A stretch of 64,000 nucleotides of DNA, from assembly GCF_006491595.2 (NCBI RefSeq), contig NZ_VEVQ02000011.1:79894-143893 (forward strand). The letters are read 5' to 3'. Made by a program: the position numbers and the translations under genes. Positions 62,198 to 64,000 of this stretch are shown piece by piece. Positions within the stretch are counted from its first letter, which is position 1, and the number at the start of each line of letters is the position of its first letter. Under the pieces are notes generated by a model that was not told the origin of the DNA, made no database searches, and was given only the letters and a program-made list of their open reading frames with translations. The DNA comes from Flavobacterium jejuense. GTDB lineage: Bacteria; Bacteroidota; Bacteroidia; Flavobacteriales; Flavobacteriaceae.

Positions 62198-62428
62198 ATG
62201 TCTAAATTTTATTTTTATTAGGGTATTGTTTTTATTTTATTATCTGAATAGTTTATTTTCCTATTTAATGAATTTTCATTTGTTTGGGTAAAAAAAGTTA
62301 GTAATGGCGATTTTGTATATTTTACCCTTTTTAAGTCATTATATTTTATCATCTTGAAAAAAAGATTATTTGTGTCTTTAGTCTTACTTTAAAGATGCAA
62401 ATTTTTAAAGATGGTTGCGTATAAAAAT

Positions 62429-62457
62429 AAAAAATCACGAATATTTCGTGATTTTTT
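62429..62457. terminator. Terminator of recA
   Basis: A 13-bp stem (62429-62441 with 62445-62457), AAAAAATCACGAA/TTCGTGATTTTTT, with a 3-base loop. On the minus strand it lies 4 bases beyond the recA stop. Confidence 0.85.
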
Positions 62458-62461
62458 ATTT

Positions 62462-63466
62462 TTAAGCGTTATTGGCTTTTATGGTTTCTTTTATTTTTAG
62501 TTCTAGTTCATCCATTAGTTCTGGATTGTCTTTTATTAATGCTTTTACTGAATCTCTACCTTGTCCTAATTTTGTCTCGCCATAGCTAAACCAAGAGCCA
62601 CTTTTTTTAACAATTTCAAACTCTACTGCTAAGTCTAATACTTCTCCTACTTTAGAGACACCTTCACCATACATGATGTCAAATTCAGCTGTTCTAAAAG
62701 GAGGTGCTACTTTGTTTTTTACAATTTTTACTTTCGTTCTATTTCCTATTACATTTTCGCCATCTTTAATTTGAGAAGATCTTCTAATATCTACTCTAAT
62801 TGAAGCGTAAAATTTTAAAGCGTTTCCTCCTGTTGTAGTTTCTGGGCTTCCAAACATAACTCCAATTTTATCACGAAGCTGATTGATAAAGAAAACGGTA
62901 CATTTGGTTTTGTGAATAGTTCCTGTTAATTTACGAAGTGCTTGTGACATTAAACGAGCATGTAATCCCATTTTGGAATCACCCATATCTCCTTCAATTT
63001 CGCTTTTTGGTGTTAAAGCAGCCACTGAGTCAATAACAACAATATCAACTGCACCTGAACGGATTAAACTTTCTGCAATTTCTAAGGCTTGTTCTCCGTT
63101 ATCAGGTTGTGAAATAATTAAGTTGTCTATGTCAATCCCTAATTTTTCAGCATAAAAACGATCAAAAGCATGTTCAGCATCAATGAATGCAGCAATTCCA
63201 CCTGCTTTTTGAGTTTCTGCAATTGCATGTAATGTTAAAGTGGTTTTACCAGAAGATTCAGGACCGTATATTTCAATAATTCTTCCTTTTGGATACCCAT
63301 TTACACCAAGAGCTAAATCCAGACCCAAAGAACCCGAAGAAATGGTTTCTACTTCTTCTACAGCGGCATCACCCATTTTCATCACTGTTCCTTTTCCGTA
63401 GGTTTTATCTAATTTATCTAATGTTAATTGTAAGGCTTTTAATTTTGCGTCTTTATCTGTGCTCAT
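62462..63466 (-). CDS. recA: Recombinase RecA
   Basis: Strand-exchange ATPase central to recombination and the SOS response. 334 residues, full length. Walker [10 protein letters not shown], catalytic Glu in [10 protein letters not shown], Walker [13 protein letters not shown], loop 1 and loop 2 ([18 protein letters not shown], shortened key [23 protein letters not shown]) and the acidic C-terminus. Monocistronic, promoter at 63484-63513. No obvious LexA box was found upstream, in keeping with the divergent SOS control of Bacteroidetes. Confidence 0.98.
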   Translation of the reverse strand: MSTDKDAKLKALQLTLDKLDKTYGKGTVMKMGDAAVEEVETISSGSLGLDLALGVNGYPKGRIIEIYGPESSGKTTLTLHAIAETQKAGGIAAFIDAEHAFDRFYAEKLGIDIDNLIISQPDNGEQALEIAESLIRSGAVDIVVIDSVAALTPKSEIEGDMGDSKMGLHARLMSQALRKLTGTIHKTKCTVFFINQLRDKIGVMFGSPETTTGGNALKFYASIRVDIRRSSQIKDGENVIGNRTKVKIVKNKVAPPFRTAEFDIMYGEGVSKVGEVLDLAVEFEIVKKSGSWFSYGETKLGQGRDSVKALIKDNPELMDELELKIKETIKANNA

Positions 63467-63483
63467 AATCTATGAATTTTCCG

Positions 63484-63513
63484 TAAAAATACCTAATTTT
63501 TCTCTTTTTGCAA
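63484..63513 (-). promoter_or_regulatory. Promoter of recA
   Basis: On the minus strand TTG (63513-63511), a 19-base spacer and TATTTTTA (63491-63484), one base off TAnnTTTG. It lies 17 bases before the recA ATG. Confidence 0.55.
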
Positions 63514-63581
63514 TGAAAATTTATTAACAAGTTAAAATTAAGATTACGATTCTATTTTCATACTATTAGCATACACTATCC

Positions 63582-63690
63582 ATGCCTTTAATATGCTTTT
63601 GATATGCCTTTATTATGGAGTAAGGATAAAGTAAGACCGGTCCTAAAATAGCTATACAGGTTATTAAACTAATCCTGCTTTAGCTATACA
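63582..63690. repeat. Short direct repeats upstream of recA
   Basis: Three 11-bp units (63582, 63593, 63604): ATGCCTTTAAT, ATGCTTTTGAT, ATGCCTTTATT. Then two 18-base copies starting TCCT and ending TAGCTATACA at 63641-63658 and 63673-63690, a 32-base period. The palindrome GACCGGTC lies between the two sets. Confidence 0.7.
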
Positions 63691-64000
63691 AATATAATTA
63701 TTGAATAAGCTTTGTTCGAGTTTGGTTATGGTTTTGTTTGGAGGTTGTGGTACAACTTGTTTAAGGTTTGTTTTTGATTTTTTTTAAAAGAAGACTTTTT
63801 TTGAACGATGCTTAAATAAAAATCTTAACACAAACTACAGTTTTTATATAAATATAGTTAAAGTTGAAAAAAATATAAATCTAAAAGAACTTGGTTCTAT
63901 TTTTGTTGCAGAAAAAAATAAAAGCCTTTTAACCAACCTTTTAGTGTTTTTTATACTTTTTATTATAAAAAAAGAACGGTTTATATGTAACAAAAAGACA

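Larger units (their letters stand above)
63467..64000. other. Gene-free right end of the window (534 bases)
   Basis: No open frame longer than about 60 residues and no RNA gene was recognised. It contains the recA promoter, an 11-bp triple direct repeat (63582-63614), an 8-bp palindrome GACCGGTC (63635-63642), an 18-base direct repeat (63641 and 63673) and otherwise AT-rich sequence. Confidence 0.6.

Overview
The window is a stretch of chromosome from a Flavobacterium-like member of the Bacteroidota. The evidence is very low GC throughout, promoters of the Bacteroidetes type (TTG, 17-20 bases, TAnnTTTG), weak Shine-Dalgarno signals, several proteins ending in type IX secretion (T9SS) sorting domains, and flavobacterial gene orders: purN / acpP-fabF-rnc-IPExxxVDY-pyk, TPR-DUF4286-rsmA-mgtE, panC-panD-flippase-esterase-radA facing glycogen synthase-DUF4270-glmS, and atpD-atpC. 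No tRNA, rRNA, CRISPR array, prophage or intact transposase was seen.

Layout. 1-8.2 kb: the end of dinB, the fatty-acid/RNase III/pyruvate kinase operon on the minus strand, then purN, rnhA and serS. 8.2-15.2 kb: a secreted TPR protein, DUF4286, a GIY-YIG gene flanked by mirror-image hairpins, rsmA, mgtE, a dehydrogenase-VOC fusion and a TM2 protein. 15.2-20.3 kb: an OlsF-like double acyltransferase, xth, an OmpA lipoprotein and an aldo/keto reductase. 20.3-24.4 kb: an accessory patch with a small T9SS protein, a collagen-like protein with a 63-bp tandem repeat, a palindromic MITE-like sequence, a decayed copy of the aldo/keto reductase 3' end, and a secreted GSDH-type dehydrogenase.

24.4-31.9 kb: an envelope cluster (rhodanese, alpha/alpha-toroid, VWA lipoprotein, MuiA/DUF4139) divergent from a LytS/LytTR two-component pair. 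The space between them carries a direct repeat phased at 21 bp. This is the best candidate here for an undescribed system. 31.9-42.8 kb: a GldM-like protein, a PhyH oxygenase, radA, the pantothenate operon and glmS. 42.9-54.7 kb: atpDC, a 1609-residue T9SS protein, and a biotin cluster bioF-bioD-bioA with its own ketoacyl synthase.

54.7-64 kb: a cold-shock protein, aspS, a TlpA thioredoxin, a MORN-repeat protein, an ECF sigma factor joined to a protein that seems to span the envelope (cytoplasmic head, one membrane helix, Asn/Lys-rich linker, beta-barrel), a lipoprotein and recA. The last 534 bases hold no recognisable gene but contain short direct repeats.

Other features worth attention are a roughly 105-bp structured repeat in two copies with a covarying stem (17983-18090 and 52945-53045), a bioF promoter buried inside the preceding terminator that probably gives a leaderless mRNA, and a TAATCAC heptamer repeat directly before two start codons.
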